In this document: piece by piece, positions 1 to 6,178 of the stretch
Position numbering within the stretch: the stretch's first letter is position 1
Layout of the letters: each line of letters begins with the position of its first letter
From: Proteobacteria bacterium UBA1847
GTDB lineage: Bacteria > Pseudomonadota > Gammaproteobacteria > Steroidobacterales > Woeseiaceae
Direction: 5' to 3'
Assembly (NCBI GenBank): GCA_002338605.1
Contig: DDIP01000224.1
Span: 1 to 7,351 of the forward strand
Length of the DNA stretch: 7,351 bases
Translations under genes and position numbers: made by a program
Notes under the pieces: model-generated
Databases searched by the model: none
Seen by the model: only the letters and a program-made list of their open reading frames with translations
Told to the model about the DNA's origin: nothing

Positions 1-426
1 GCACAGCAGGTCGTAGACAAGCCAGCCGCCACCGATAATCGCTATCGCACTGCCGATTGCCGCAGGCACCGACAGCTCGGCCACCGAGCGATCGATCAGG
101 TAAACCTCGGCGCCGACAAAATAGACGATGCCCAACAGGAACATGCCCGAGAGCCAGGTCGAATAGGCCTCCCACTTGAACCAGTGCAAATTACCCGGCA
201 ACGGTGACGGTGACGACTGGTATTTGCGCGCCTGATAGAAGCCACCACCATGCACAGACCAGACTTCCCCACCAATGCCCTTTTCTGCGTCAGCCGGATC
301 GCGCGGCACGGCCATATGATTATCGAGCCATATGAAATACAGCGACGACCCGATCCATGCGATACCGGTAATGAAGTGCAACCAGCGCACCAGCAGGTTC
401 AACCAGTCGATCAGGTACGCTTCCAT
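1..426 (-). CDS. puuD: Urate hydroxylase PuuD, N-terminal 142 residues (partial, runs off left edge)
   Basis: The visible 142 residues match the membrane domain of PuuD-type urate hydroxylases, which oxidise urate to 5-hydroxyisourate in the inner membrane and normally end in a cytochrome c domain (outside this window). The N-terminus begins MEAYLIDWLNLLVRWLH, followed by an ITGIAWIGSSLYF segment (19-31), which is characteristic of the family. Hydrophobic stretches suggest membrane helices at about 6-35, 88-111 and 120-142. A loop between the first two holds VWSVHGGGFYQ (55-65) and the LHWFKWEAYSTW motif (80-91). The ATG lies 1 nt after the xdhC stop, with an AAGAGG ribosome-binding site 5 nt upstream. 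Being last of the visible operon genes, after xdhABC, fits the enzyme that consumes the urate made by xanthine dehydrogenase. The family call rests on recalled sequence similarity; the heme domain cannot be confirmed here. Confidence 0.9.
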   Translation of the reverse strand, partial: MEAYLIDWLNLLVRWLHFITGIAWIGSSLYFIWLDNHMAVPRDPADAEKGIGGEVWSVHGGGFYQARKYQSSPSPLPGNLHWFKWEAYSTWLSGMFLLGIVYFVGAEVYLIDRSVAELSVPAAIGSAIAIIGGGWLVYDLLC

Positions 427-427
427 G

Positions 428-1474
428 CTAGCCTCTTAGTCGATGCACGTTGTCAGGAAAAGTTTGGCCGGCTCGTCGTGCCGCACGTTCCTGGATTTTC
501 AATACCTCGGCTGCGACCGCCACAGCAATTTCCGCCGGCTTCTTGCCGCTGATTCCATCAACGCCAATCGGACAAACCAGGTTATCAATCAGCGCCGGCG
601 ACAGGTCTTGCTGCCTGAAGCGTTTTTCAAATCGCCTGCGCTTGGACTGCGACCCGATCAGGCCGCAATAGCGCGCGTCTCGCCGCCTCAGGATGCGATC
701 GCAGATATCAAAATCCAATGCATGGCTGTGCGTCATGACCAGGAAAAAACTGTTGGGCGGCAATGCGGCAACTTCCAGCGCGGGTTCCTGCGCTTCTATC
801 GCACGTACATTCGTCGGCACGTTTCGGAAAATACGGCGGCGGCTATCGATCCAGCGAATATTGCATTCGAGGTTTGCGAGCGCAGCAACGACCGCTGTAC
901 CGACGTGGCCGGCACCAAAAACGGCAATGTTGAGATCCGGCATAACGATCGGCTCGAACAATTCCTGCACGTTTCGCGCGGTACTTCGCGGTCCCTTCAG
1001 AATGTCTCGTGCACGACTCACCATTGCGGTATCGACCTTTGCTTCGTCCTTAGCGAAAACCTGGTCCGCAGTCACCAGGAACTTGGCCGGATTCGATTGG
1101 GAAACGCGTGTCGCAACCACGGTCGGCACGTTCTGGCCGTGCAGGGCCCGAAGGTCTCGCAGCCAGTCGGGAATTCCGTCGCCAAGCGGTTCGAACAGGA
1201 TCTCAACCACGCCACCGCAACACTGCCCCATAGCCGAGCCCAGCGGAAAACTGCGCAATGTTGCAGAGGTGTCGTCGAGCATGCCGACAGCAATGCGAGT
1301 GCCCTGGTATTCAAGCTGGCCGCCACCAATCGTGCCAATCGTCTCGGTCGCCGTCACAATCATCTTTGCGCCGATTTCCCGCGGCGCCGAACCGCGAATA
1401 CCGGCAACGGTCACCAGTACTGCACGTTCGCCTGCGGCTGCGAGGTCACAGAGTTCGTCAATCCACTCGTTCAT
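428..1474 (-). CDS. xdhC: Xanthine dehydrogenase accessory protein XdhC
   Basis: This 348-residue cytosolic chaperone binds molybdenum cofactor, protects it during sulfuration and delivers it to the XdhB subunit. It is not part of the mature enzyme. The N-terminal XdhC/CoxI domain shows VTVAGIRGSAPREIGAKM (21-38), GTIGGGQLEYQ (47-57) and a GQCCGG motif (83-88) with a cysteine pair that may help hold the cofactor. The C-terminal Rossmann-like domain starts at IAVFGAGHVG (183-192) and contains THSHALDFDI (248-257), GLIGSQSKRRRF (271-282) and CPIGVDGISGKKPAEIA (301-317), all typical of the family. The ATG overlaps the xdhB stop in an ATGA (1471-1474), and GGGGA lies 10 nt upstream, so the start is well supported. 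The length is slightly above the roughly 300 residues of well-known homologues. Confidence 0.94.
   Translation of the reverse strand: MNEWIDELCDLAAAGERAVLVTVAGIRGSAPREIGAKMIVTATETIGTIGGGQLEYQGTRIAVGMLDDTSATLRSFPLGSAMGQCCGGVVEILFEPLGDGIPDWLRDLRALHGQNVPTVVATRVSQSNPAKFLVTADQVFAKDEAKVDTAMVSRARDILKGPRSTARNVQELFEPIVMPDLNIAVFGAGHVGTAVVAALANLECNIRWIDSRRRIFRNVPTNVRAIEAQEPALEVAALPPNSFFLVMTHSHALDFDICDRILRRRDARYCGLIGSQSKRRRFEKRFRQQDLSPALIDNLVCPIGVDGISGKKPAEIAVAVAAEVLKIQERAARRAGQTFPDNVHRLRG
432..437 (-). promoter_or_regulatory. Ribosome-binding site of puuD
   Basis: On the minus strand this reads AAGAGG, 5 nt before the puuD ATG. It lies inside the last codons of xdhC, so ribosomes finishing xdhC sit directly over it. 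This supports coupled translation and fixes the puuD start at 426. Confidence 0.7.
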
Positions 1475-3783
1475 GCAGCATCGGTCCCCAGCGCATTCAA
1501 TATTGACTCCGGCGTTGCAGGCGCGCGTAAATCCGGCATTGGATTGGTATCGCTCGCAATAGCGTCGCGAATCGCATGGAAGGCCGACAATGCCAGCATC
1601 AACGGTGGCTCGCCCACCGCTTTCGAGCGATAAATAGTGTCCTCGGTATTCGCGACGCTCTGCATGATCTCGACACGAAAGTCGGGCGCCAGGTCGGAGC
1701 AGGTCGGAATTTTATAGGTTGACGGCGCATGCGTCGCAAGTTGCCCGCGGTCATTCCAGACCAGTTCCTCGGTCGTGAGCCAGCCAAGTCCCTGCACGTA
1801 CCCGCCCTCAATCTGTCCGAGGTCGACAGCGGGATTGAGTGACCTGCCGCAATCATGAAGAATATCGACACGCAAGGTACGATTTTCGCCCGTCAAGGTA
1901 TCAACAACCACTTCGGTTACGGCCGCGCCGTAGGCAAAGTAAAAAAATGGCCTGCCGCTGAACGTGGATCGATCGTAGTTGATCTTCGGCGTCTTATAGA
2001 ATCCGGTTGCCGACAAGGGTACACGGTTGGCCCAGGCCAGTTGCACGAATTCCGTGAAGGAAAGCTCGGTGTCGCCCGCACGAACGCCGTTGTTCTTCCA
2101 TTCGATATCGGCTTCCGGTACCGAAAAATGGCGGGCCGCGAACTCGGTCATTCGCCTGCGAATCTTGCCGGCCGCCTTTTTCGCGGCCATACCGTTCATG
2201 TCCGCACCGCTCGATGCGGCTGTCGCCGACGCGTTCGGAACCTTGCAGGTGTCCGTCGCCATGATACGGATCCGCTCAAGGTCGATCTGAAACTCGTCGG
2301 CAACAACCTGCGCAACTTTGATGTACAGGCCCTGGCCCATTTCCGTGCCACCGTGATTCAGTTGAACCGTGCCATCCTTGTAGACGTGCACCAGTGCGCC
2401 CGCCTGGTTCAGCAGCGTATTGGTAAACGAAATACCAAACTTGACCGGCGTGATTGCAATACCGCGTTTCAGGATAGCGCTGTTTTTGTTGAACGCGCTG
2501 ATCTCGGCACGCCGTGATTCGTAGTCGCTGCTGGCCAGTAACTGGTCGAATATCTCGTCGATGATGTTGTCTTCGACCGTCTGCTGGTAGTGAGTGACAT
2601 TGCGGTCTGTCTTGCCATAGAAGTTTCGTCGCCGCACATCAAGCGGATCCTTGCCAAGCTGCCGCGCGATGTCTTCTATTGCGTATTCAATACCGAACAT
2701 GCCCTGTGGTCCGCCAAAGCCGCGGAATGCGGTGTTCGATACGGTATTCGTTTTGCAGCGATGCGACAGGATACGAACGTTCTCGAGGAAGTAGGCATTG
2801 TCGCAGCTGAACATCGCGCGATCGTTGACCGGGCCGGACAGGTCCGCCGACATGCCGCAGCGTGATGCCATCTCGAAATCAATACCGAGTATTCGGCCGG
2901 TATCATCGAAACCGACATCGTAGTCGATGACGAAATCGTGGCGCTTGCCTGTCATGATCATGTCGTCGTCGCGATCGAGTCGAAGCTTGCAGGGTCGCCG
3001 TGTCTTGTCACTCGCGACGGCAGCGACGCACGCGATCAAAGCGGCCTGGCTCTCCTTGCCGCCGAAAGCGCCGCCCATGCGCCGGCAAATAACAGTGACA
3101 TCGCTTGCCCGCCGGTTCGTCGCATGCGCAACCAGTGCCTGAACCTCGTCCGGGTGCTGCGTCGAGCTGTAGATCAACAGGCAATTGTCATCCTGCGGAA
3201 TCGCCATGGCGACGTGGCCTTCAAGGTAGAACTGGTCCTGGCCACCGACGTAAATGCGCCGTGACACACGATGCGGCGCTGCTGCCAGCGCCGCCTTCGG
3301 ATCGCCGCGAACCATCGTTTCGCTCGGCAGGACGAAAGACTTCCTGTCAACCGCGGTGAGCGGATCGAGAATCGCGTCCAGTTCGTCGTACTCGATTTTT
3401 GCACGGCGAGCGGCCTTGCGTGCAGCATCGACCGTCAACGCTGCGACGGCAAAAATGCTTTGCCCTGCGTACATGACCTCATCTACCGCGAAAATCGGAT
3501 CGTCGGCGACGATCGGGCCGCAATTATTCTCGCCAGTAATATCGTCTGCGAGGCACACGTCGACAACACCCGGGCTCGACCGGACTTCGGACAAATCGAT
3601 TGCGGCGAGGCGCGCATGTGGCACGGTGCTCATACCGACAGCCAGGTGCAACAGGCGGCGTGGCTCCGGCAGGTCGTCGGTATAGGATGCCCGACCCGTC
3701 ACATGCAGGTGGGCACTGTCGTGTGGCAATGGCGCGCCGACCGCCGCATCACGATGCGCGGGGGACTTGGTGCTAGCGGCCAT
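1471..3783 (-). CDS. xdhB: Xanthine dehydrogenase, molybdenum-binding large subunit XdhB
   Basis: This 770-residue catalytic subunit hydroxylates hypoxanthine and xanthine to urate at a molybdopterin centre. Cofactor and pocket motifs appear in order: STQH (207-210), GGAFGGKE (237-244), NDRAMF (320-325), NTAFRGFGGPQG (350-361), KFGISFT (448-454), GGTEMGQG (478-485) and KAVGEPPLM (721-729). By alignment from memory to bovine xanthine oxidase, Gln209, Phe240, Glu244, Arg322, Arg354, Phe356, Phe453, Thr454 and Glu725 match Gln767, Phe798, Glu802, Arg880, Arg912, Phe914, Phe1009, Thr1010 and Glu1261. The purine-orienting Glu and Arg and the catalytic Glu are therefore present, which favours a true xanthine dehydrogenase over an aldehyde oxidase or CO dehydrogenase. 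I chose the ATG at 3783, which overlaps the xdhA end by 11 nt. The frame is open 48 codons further upstream, but that part is arginine-rich and lies inside xdhA. Homologues are of similar length. Confidence 0.97.
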   Translation of the reverse strand: MAASTKSPAHRDAAVGAPLPHDSAHLHVTGRASYTDDLPEPRRLLHLAVGMSTVPHARLAAIDLSEVRSSPGVVDVCLADDITGENNCGPIVADDPIFAVDEVMYAGQSIFAVAALTVDAARKAARRAKIEYDELDAILDPLTAVDRKSFVLPSETMVRGDPKAALAAAPHRVSRRIYVGGQDQFYLEGHVAMAIPQDDNCLLIYSSTQHPDEVQALVAHATNRRASDVTVICRRMGGAFGGKESQAALIACVAAVASDKTRRPCKLRLDRDDDMIMTGKRHDFVIDYDVGFDDTGRILGIDFEMASRCGMSADLSGPVNDRAMFSCDNAYFLENVRILSHRCKTNTVSNTAFRGFGGPQGMFGIEYAIEDIARQLGKDPLDVRRRNFYGKTDRNVTHYQQTVEDNIIDEIFDQLLASSDYESRRAEISAFNKNSAILKRGIAITPVKFGISFTNTLLNQAGALVHVYKDGTVQLNHGGTEMGQGLYIKVAQVVADEFQIDLERIRIMATDTCKVPNASATAASSGADMNGMAAKKAAGKIRRRMTEFAARHFSVPEADIEWKNNGVRAGDTELSFTEFVQLAWANRVPLSATGFYKTPKINYDRSTFSGRPFFYFAYGAAVTEVVVDTLTGENRTLRVDILHDCGRSLNPAVDLGQIEGGYVQGLGWLTTEELVWNDRGQLATHAPSTYKIPTCSDLAPDFRVEIMQSVANTEDTIYRSKAVGEPPLMLALSAFHAIRDAIASDTNPMPDLRAPATPESILNALGTDAA

Positions 3784-5215
3784 ACGTGTACACCGTTTCC
3801 AGGCGATCATCGAGCGTTTCCGCGTAGAACCGCCGCAACAGGTTCTGCGTCGCACGCAATCGAATGTCGGCCGATGCCCGCATGTCCGTAATGGGTGAAA
3901 AATCCATCGCCAGCGCCTGGCAGGCACTGTTGATCGTCGCTTCGTTCCACTGCTTGCCGTTAACCGCCGCCTCGGTATTCGCTGCGGATCTTACCGTCGC
4001 TGCAAGACCGCCGCAGGCCATCCTGAACGACACGACGACATTGTCATCGAGTTGCAATCGATACGCGGTACATACAGCGGAAATATCCTGGTCGAATCGC
4101 TTCGACCACTTGTGACTTCGAACGATGGCGTCGCCTGTTGGCAGCGGCACTTTAATGCGCAACAGGAACTCACCGGTTTGCAGGTCATTGACCATGTAGT
4201 CGTGATAGAAATCCTGCAACAGGATTTCGCGTTCCACATCGCCACGACGCAAAACGAGGGATGTGTCGAGCACCATCAGCGCGGCCATCGAGTCGCCGAT
4301 AGGTGACCCATTGGCGATGTTACCGCCCAGCGTTCCGGCATTGCGGATTGGAGGTGAAGCGAAGCGACGGAACATTTCGTCGAGGCCGGGATAGTGCTGA
4401 ACAAGGGTCGGGACGGCATCGCTGAGTATTGCCGCTGCGCCAATATCGATGTGCGATTCTGTAACAGCCACCGTCTGCAGCTTTGCAACACGGCCTGTGT
4501 AGATAACGGTGTCGAGCTCCCGGTGTTGCTTGGTGACCCACAATCCTATGTCGGTTCCGCCGGCGAGTATCGTGGCATCCGGATAGCGTTTTACAAGACT
4601 GGCCAGTTCATCGACATCCTGCGGCGCGAAAAACTGGCGACCCTTGTGCTCAATTCGCAGCGAAGCCTCATTCTTCAGCTTGCTCAGCAATTGAGCACGT
4701 TCGGGGGAGGCCGGTCTCGCGGCTGCATACATCCGGGTGACGGCGGCAATGATCGGTCGATAGCCCGTGCAGCGGCAAAGATTGCCGGCCAGCGCATCAT
4801 CGATTTCGCGTCGACCCGGATTTCCATTCGTTTCATAGAGGGCATACATCGACATCACGAAGCCCGGTGTACAGAAACCGCACTGGGATCCATGATTCTG
4901 GATCATCGCGTCCTGTGCCGGGTGCAGTTCGTCTTCGGGTGACAGGCTTTCAACCGTGATCAGTTCCTTCCCATCGAGTGTTGGCAGGAACTGAATACAG
5001 GAATTGATGGCCCGGACCCCAACCCTGTCGCCATCGACCAGTTCCGCAATAACCACGGTGCAGGCGCCGCAATCCCCTTCCGCACAGCCTTCCTTGCTGC
5101 CCTTGCGACCCAGGTCTTCGCGTAGATACTGCAATACGGTTCGCGTCGGATCGACGTCGCGAATTTCGACAATCTCACCGTCGAGTACAAACCGGACTGT
5201 GGTGCGATCAGTCAT
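3773..5215 (-). CDS. xdhA: Xanthine dehydrogenase, iron-sulfur/FAD small subunit XdhA
   Basis: This 480-residue subunit carries electrons from the molybdenum site in XdhB through two [2Fe-2S] clusters to FAD, and from there usually to NAD+. Residues 1-80 form a plant-ferredoxin-like domain with Cys44, Cys49, Cys52 and Cys73. Residues 85-165 hold the second cluster, with Cys112, Cys115, Cys147 and Cys149 in QCGFCTPGFVMSMYAL and NLCRCTGYRPI. The FAD domain follows, with ILAGGTDIGLWV (216-227) and IRNAGTLGGNIANGSPIGD (290-308). The C-terminal part (about 370-480) is the CO-dehydrogenase flavoprotein C-terminal domain. The ATG lies 5 nt after the uraH stop with only a weak upstream GGGG, so translation is probably coupled. 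No ligand cysteine is missing, and the length fits two-subunit bacterial Xdh enzymes. Confidence 0.96.
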   Translation of the reverse strand: MTDRTTVRFVLDGEIVEIRDVDPTRTVLQYLREDLGRKGSKEGCAEGDCGACTVVIAELVDGDRVGVRAINSCIQFLPTLDGKELITVESLSPEDELHPAQDAMIQNHGSQCGFCTPGFVMSMYALYETNGNPGRREIDDALAGNLCRCTGYRPIIAAVTRMYAAARPASPERAQLLSKLKNEASLRIEHKGRQFFAPQDVDELASLVKRYPDATILAGGTDIGLWVTKQHRELDTVIYTGRVAKLQTVAVTESHIDIGAAAILSDAVPTLVQHYPGLDEMFRRFASPPIRNAGTLGGNIANGSPIGDSMAALMVLDTSLVLRRGDVEREILLQDFYHDYMVNDLQTGEFLLRIKVPLPTGDAIVRSHKWSKRFDQDISAVCTAYRLQLDDNVVVSFRMACGGLAATVRSAANTEAAVNGKQWNEATINSACQALAMDFSPITDMRASADIRLRATQNLLRRFYAETLDDRLETVYTYGR

Positions 5216-5220
5216 CGGTG

Positions 5221-5568
5221 TCAGCTGCCCCGGTAAGTTGAATAGGCCCAGGGGGACGCGAGCAAGGGCACATGATAGTGCTCGTCGGCTTTGACAGAAA
5301 ATCGAATGACCACCGTTTCCAGGAATGCCGGCTCGGCGAGCGCCAGCCCTTTTGCGCGAAAGTAGTCGCCAATGTCGAACTCGAGTTCGTACTGACCGGT
5401 CCTCATGGCCTCGCCCTCGAGCAGCGGTTTTTCGGTACGTCCGTCGGCGTTGGTTTTTGCGTAGGCGACTGATTTTCGCTCGGTCCCCAGTGCAAAGAGG
5501 CGAATCTCAACCCCTGACGCCGGTGTGCCATGACTTGTATCCAGTATGTGTGTCGTTAGTCGTCCCAT
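5221..5568 (-). CDS. uraH: 5-Hydroxyisourate hydrolase (transthyretin-like protein)
   Basis: This 115-residue protein belongs to the transthyretin-related HIUase family, which hydrolyses 5-hydroxyisourate, the unstable product of urate oxidation, to OHCU. The N-terminus holds LTTHILDTSHGTPASG (4-19) with the expected active-site His7. TNADGR (39-44) supplies the expected Arg44. The end HYHVPLLASPWAYSTYRGS (97-115) carries His99 and the diagnostic C-terminal Tyr-Arg-Gly-Ser. All catalytic positions known for the family are present, and family members are usually tetramers. There is no signal peptide, so it should be cytosolic. The start at 5568 is preceded by GAGGG 4 nt upstream and gives the family's usual length. 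The frame is open further upstream, but that part would run into the promoter region and the opposite gene. It is the first gene of the xdh-puuD operon. Confidence 0.95.
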   Translation of the reverse strand: MGRLTTHILDTSHGTPASGVEIRLFALGTERKSVAYAKTNADGRTEKPLLEGEAMRTGQYELEFDIGDYFRAKGLALAEPAFLETVVIRFSVKADEHYHVPLLASPWAYSTYRGS

Positions 5569-5572
5569 TCCG

Positions 5573-5577
5573 CCCTC
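5573..5577 (-). promoter_or_regulatory. Ribosome-binding site of uraH
   Basis: The minus strand reads GAGGG, 4 nt before the ATG at 5568. It decides between this start and in-frame candidates further upstream. Confidence 0.65.
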
Positions 5578-5616
5578 GCCGCTTTGACTATGCGCCACAA
5601 AACGCGCATCACATTG

Positions 5617-5648
5617 ATTATACTGTGTTAGCTTGTGTCGAATAACAA
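5617..5648 (-). promoter_or_regulatory. Putative sigma70 promoter of the uraH-xdhABC-puuD operon
   Basis: The minus strand carries a perfect TATAAT at 5622-5617. Upstream there is only a weak -35: TTGTTA at 5648-5643 with a long 20-nt spacer, or TTATTC with a 17-nt spacer. Transcription would start near 5610, giving a leader of about 40 nt to the uraH ATG. A strong -10 with a poor -35 would fit a promoter that depends on an activator, but that is inference. Confidence 0.5.
5619..5624 (+). promoter_or_regulatory. Candidate -10 element for the divergent ridA-like gene
   Basis: The plus strand reads TATACT (5 of 6 to consensus), overlapping the opposite TATAAT by four bases. No good -35 lies at the usual distance; TTGACT at 5584-5589 is 29 nt away, which is too far. 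If used, the leader to the ATG at 5720 would be about 90 nt. The call is tentative. Confidence 0.3.
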
Positions 5649-5706
5649 CAACAAGGCGCCCTGGCGCAGTGATACGGCGAGTTCTCGCGCCGCTGACAAG
5701 AAGATT

Positions 5707-5711
5707 AGGAG
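5707..5711 (+). promoter_or_regulatory. Ribosome-binding site of the lipoprotein RidA-like gene
   Basis: AGGAG lies 8 nt before the ATG at 5720. It is the best Shine-Dalgarno in the window, and it selects the start that yields a signal peptide over the longer upstream frame beginning at 5633. Confidence 0.8.
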
Positions 5712-5719
5712 ACGGTGAA

Positions 5720-6178
5720 ATGAAGCTATTCCTGCTGCTGGTGCCACTCATGCTGCTTTCCGGCTGCGACGTCGAGGTCAATCATGACGACGACAAGCCC
5801 GAGGTCAGTTATTTGCAATTGCCGGGCATGGAAGAGCGTAACCTGCCGTTCTCTTCCGCCGTTCGGGTCGGCAACACGCTGTACCTGTCAGGTAATTTGG
5901 GCACTTTGCCCGGGACCCTGGAACTTGTTGAAGGTGGCATTGGACCGGAGACGCGCCAGACAATGGAAAACATCAAGAGCGTTCTCGAGGCATTTGGTTC
6001 GTCGATGGATGAGGTCGTGAAATGTACCGTGTTCCTGGTCAACATCGACGAGTGGGGCGCGATGAATGAGGTTTACACGACCTACTTCAAAAATCCGCCC
6101 GCGCGAAGCGCCCTGGGCGCCAGCGGACTGGCGCTCGGCGCAAGTGTTGAGATTGAGTGTATTGCGTTCACTCGGTAG
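5720..6178 (+). CDS. RidA/YjgF-family protein with lipoprotein signal peptide
   Basis: This is a 152-residue protein. Residues 1-16 form a lipoprotein signal with a Met-Lys start, a Leu-rich core and the lipobox LSGC (13-16), so Cys16 should be acylated after export. An acidic linker (about 17-29, with HDDDKPE) leads to a RidA domain from about 31 to 152, with LPFSSAVRVGNTLYLSGN (42-59), TVFLVNIDEWGAMNEVYTTYF (103-123) and PARSALG (127-133). RidA proteins are trimeric hydrolases of reactive enamines and imines. By alignment from memory to E. coli RidA, Arg129 and Glu144 match Arg105 and Glu120; Cys107 is replaced by Ala131 and Tyr17 by Phe44. The start at 5720 has a strong AGGAG. The gene is divergent from the purine operon, and its end overlaps the next gene by 11 nt. 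A lipid-anchored RidA is atypical. The substrate is unknown; a link to purine breakdown rests only on position. Confidence 0.88.
   Translation: MKLFLLLVPLMLLSGCDVEVNHDDDKPEVSYLQLPGMEERNLPFSSAVRVGNTLYLSGNLGTLPGTLELVEGGIGPETRQTMENIKSVLEAFGSSMDEVVKCTVFLVNIDEWGAMNEVYTTYFKNPPARSALGASGLALGASVEIECIAFTR

Noticed and set aside
202..213. Tandem CGGTGA repeat within puuD
   Set aside because: It is two copies of six bases encoding Ser-Pro-Ser-Pro in a loop; too short to mean anything.
443..1633. Long plus-strand open frame (396 codons) opposite xdhC and the end of xdhB
   Set aside because: The minus strand encodes a clear XdhC with all family motifs. The plus-strand translation shows no recognisable domain and looks like a shadow of GC-biased codons.
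1855..2517. Plus-strand open frame of 220 codons inside xdhB
   Set aside because: It is entirely antisense to conserved XdhB sequence, with no domain or convincing ribosome-binding site.
3271..3891. Plus-strand open frame of 206 codons across the xdhA/xdhB junction
   Set aside because: It is antisense to two well-conserved genes and its composition is typical of shadow frames.
3784..3927. N-terminal extension of xdhB by 48 codons
   Set aside because: The extra residues are Arg/Cys/Trp-rich, match no Xdh domain and lie inside the xdhA C-terminus. The start at 3783 gives the normal N-terminus.
5677..5688. Small hairpin GCGA-GTTC-TCGC in the leader of the ridA-like gene
   Set aside because: A 4-bp stem with no U-tract is not a terminator, and nothing indicates a riboswitch.
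5633..5719. Upstream extension of the ridA-like frame by 29 codons
   Set aside because: The extension is Arg-rich and would bury the signal peptide. AGGAG at the correct distance supports the ATG at 5720.
5569..5781. N-terminal extension of uraH by 71 codons
   Set aside because: It would cross the promoter region and the start of the ridA-like gene. HIUases of about 115 residues begin just before LTTH, and GAGGG precedes the ATG at 5568.
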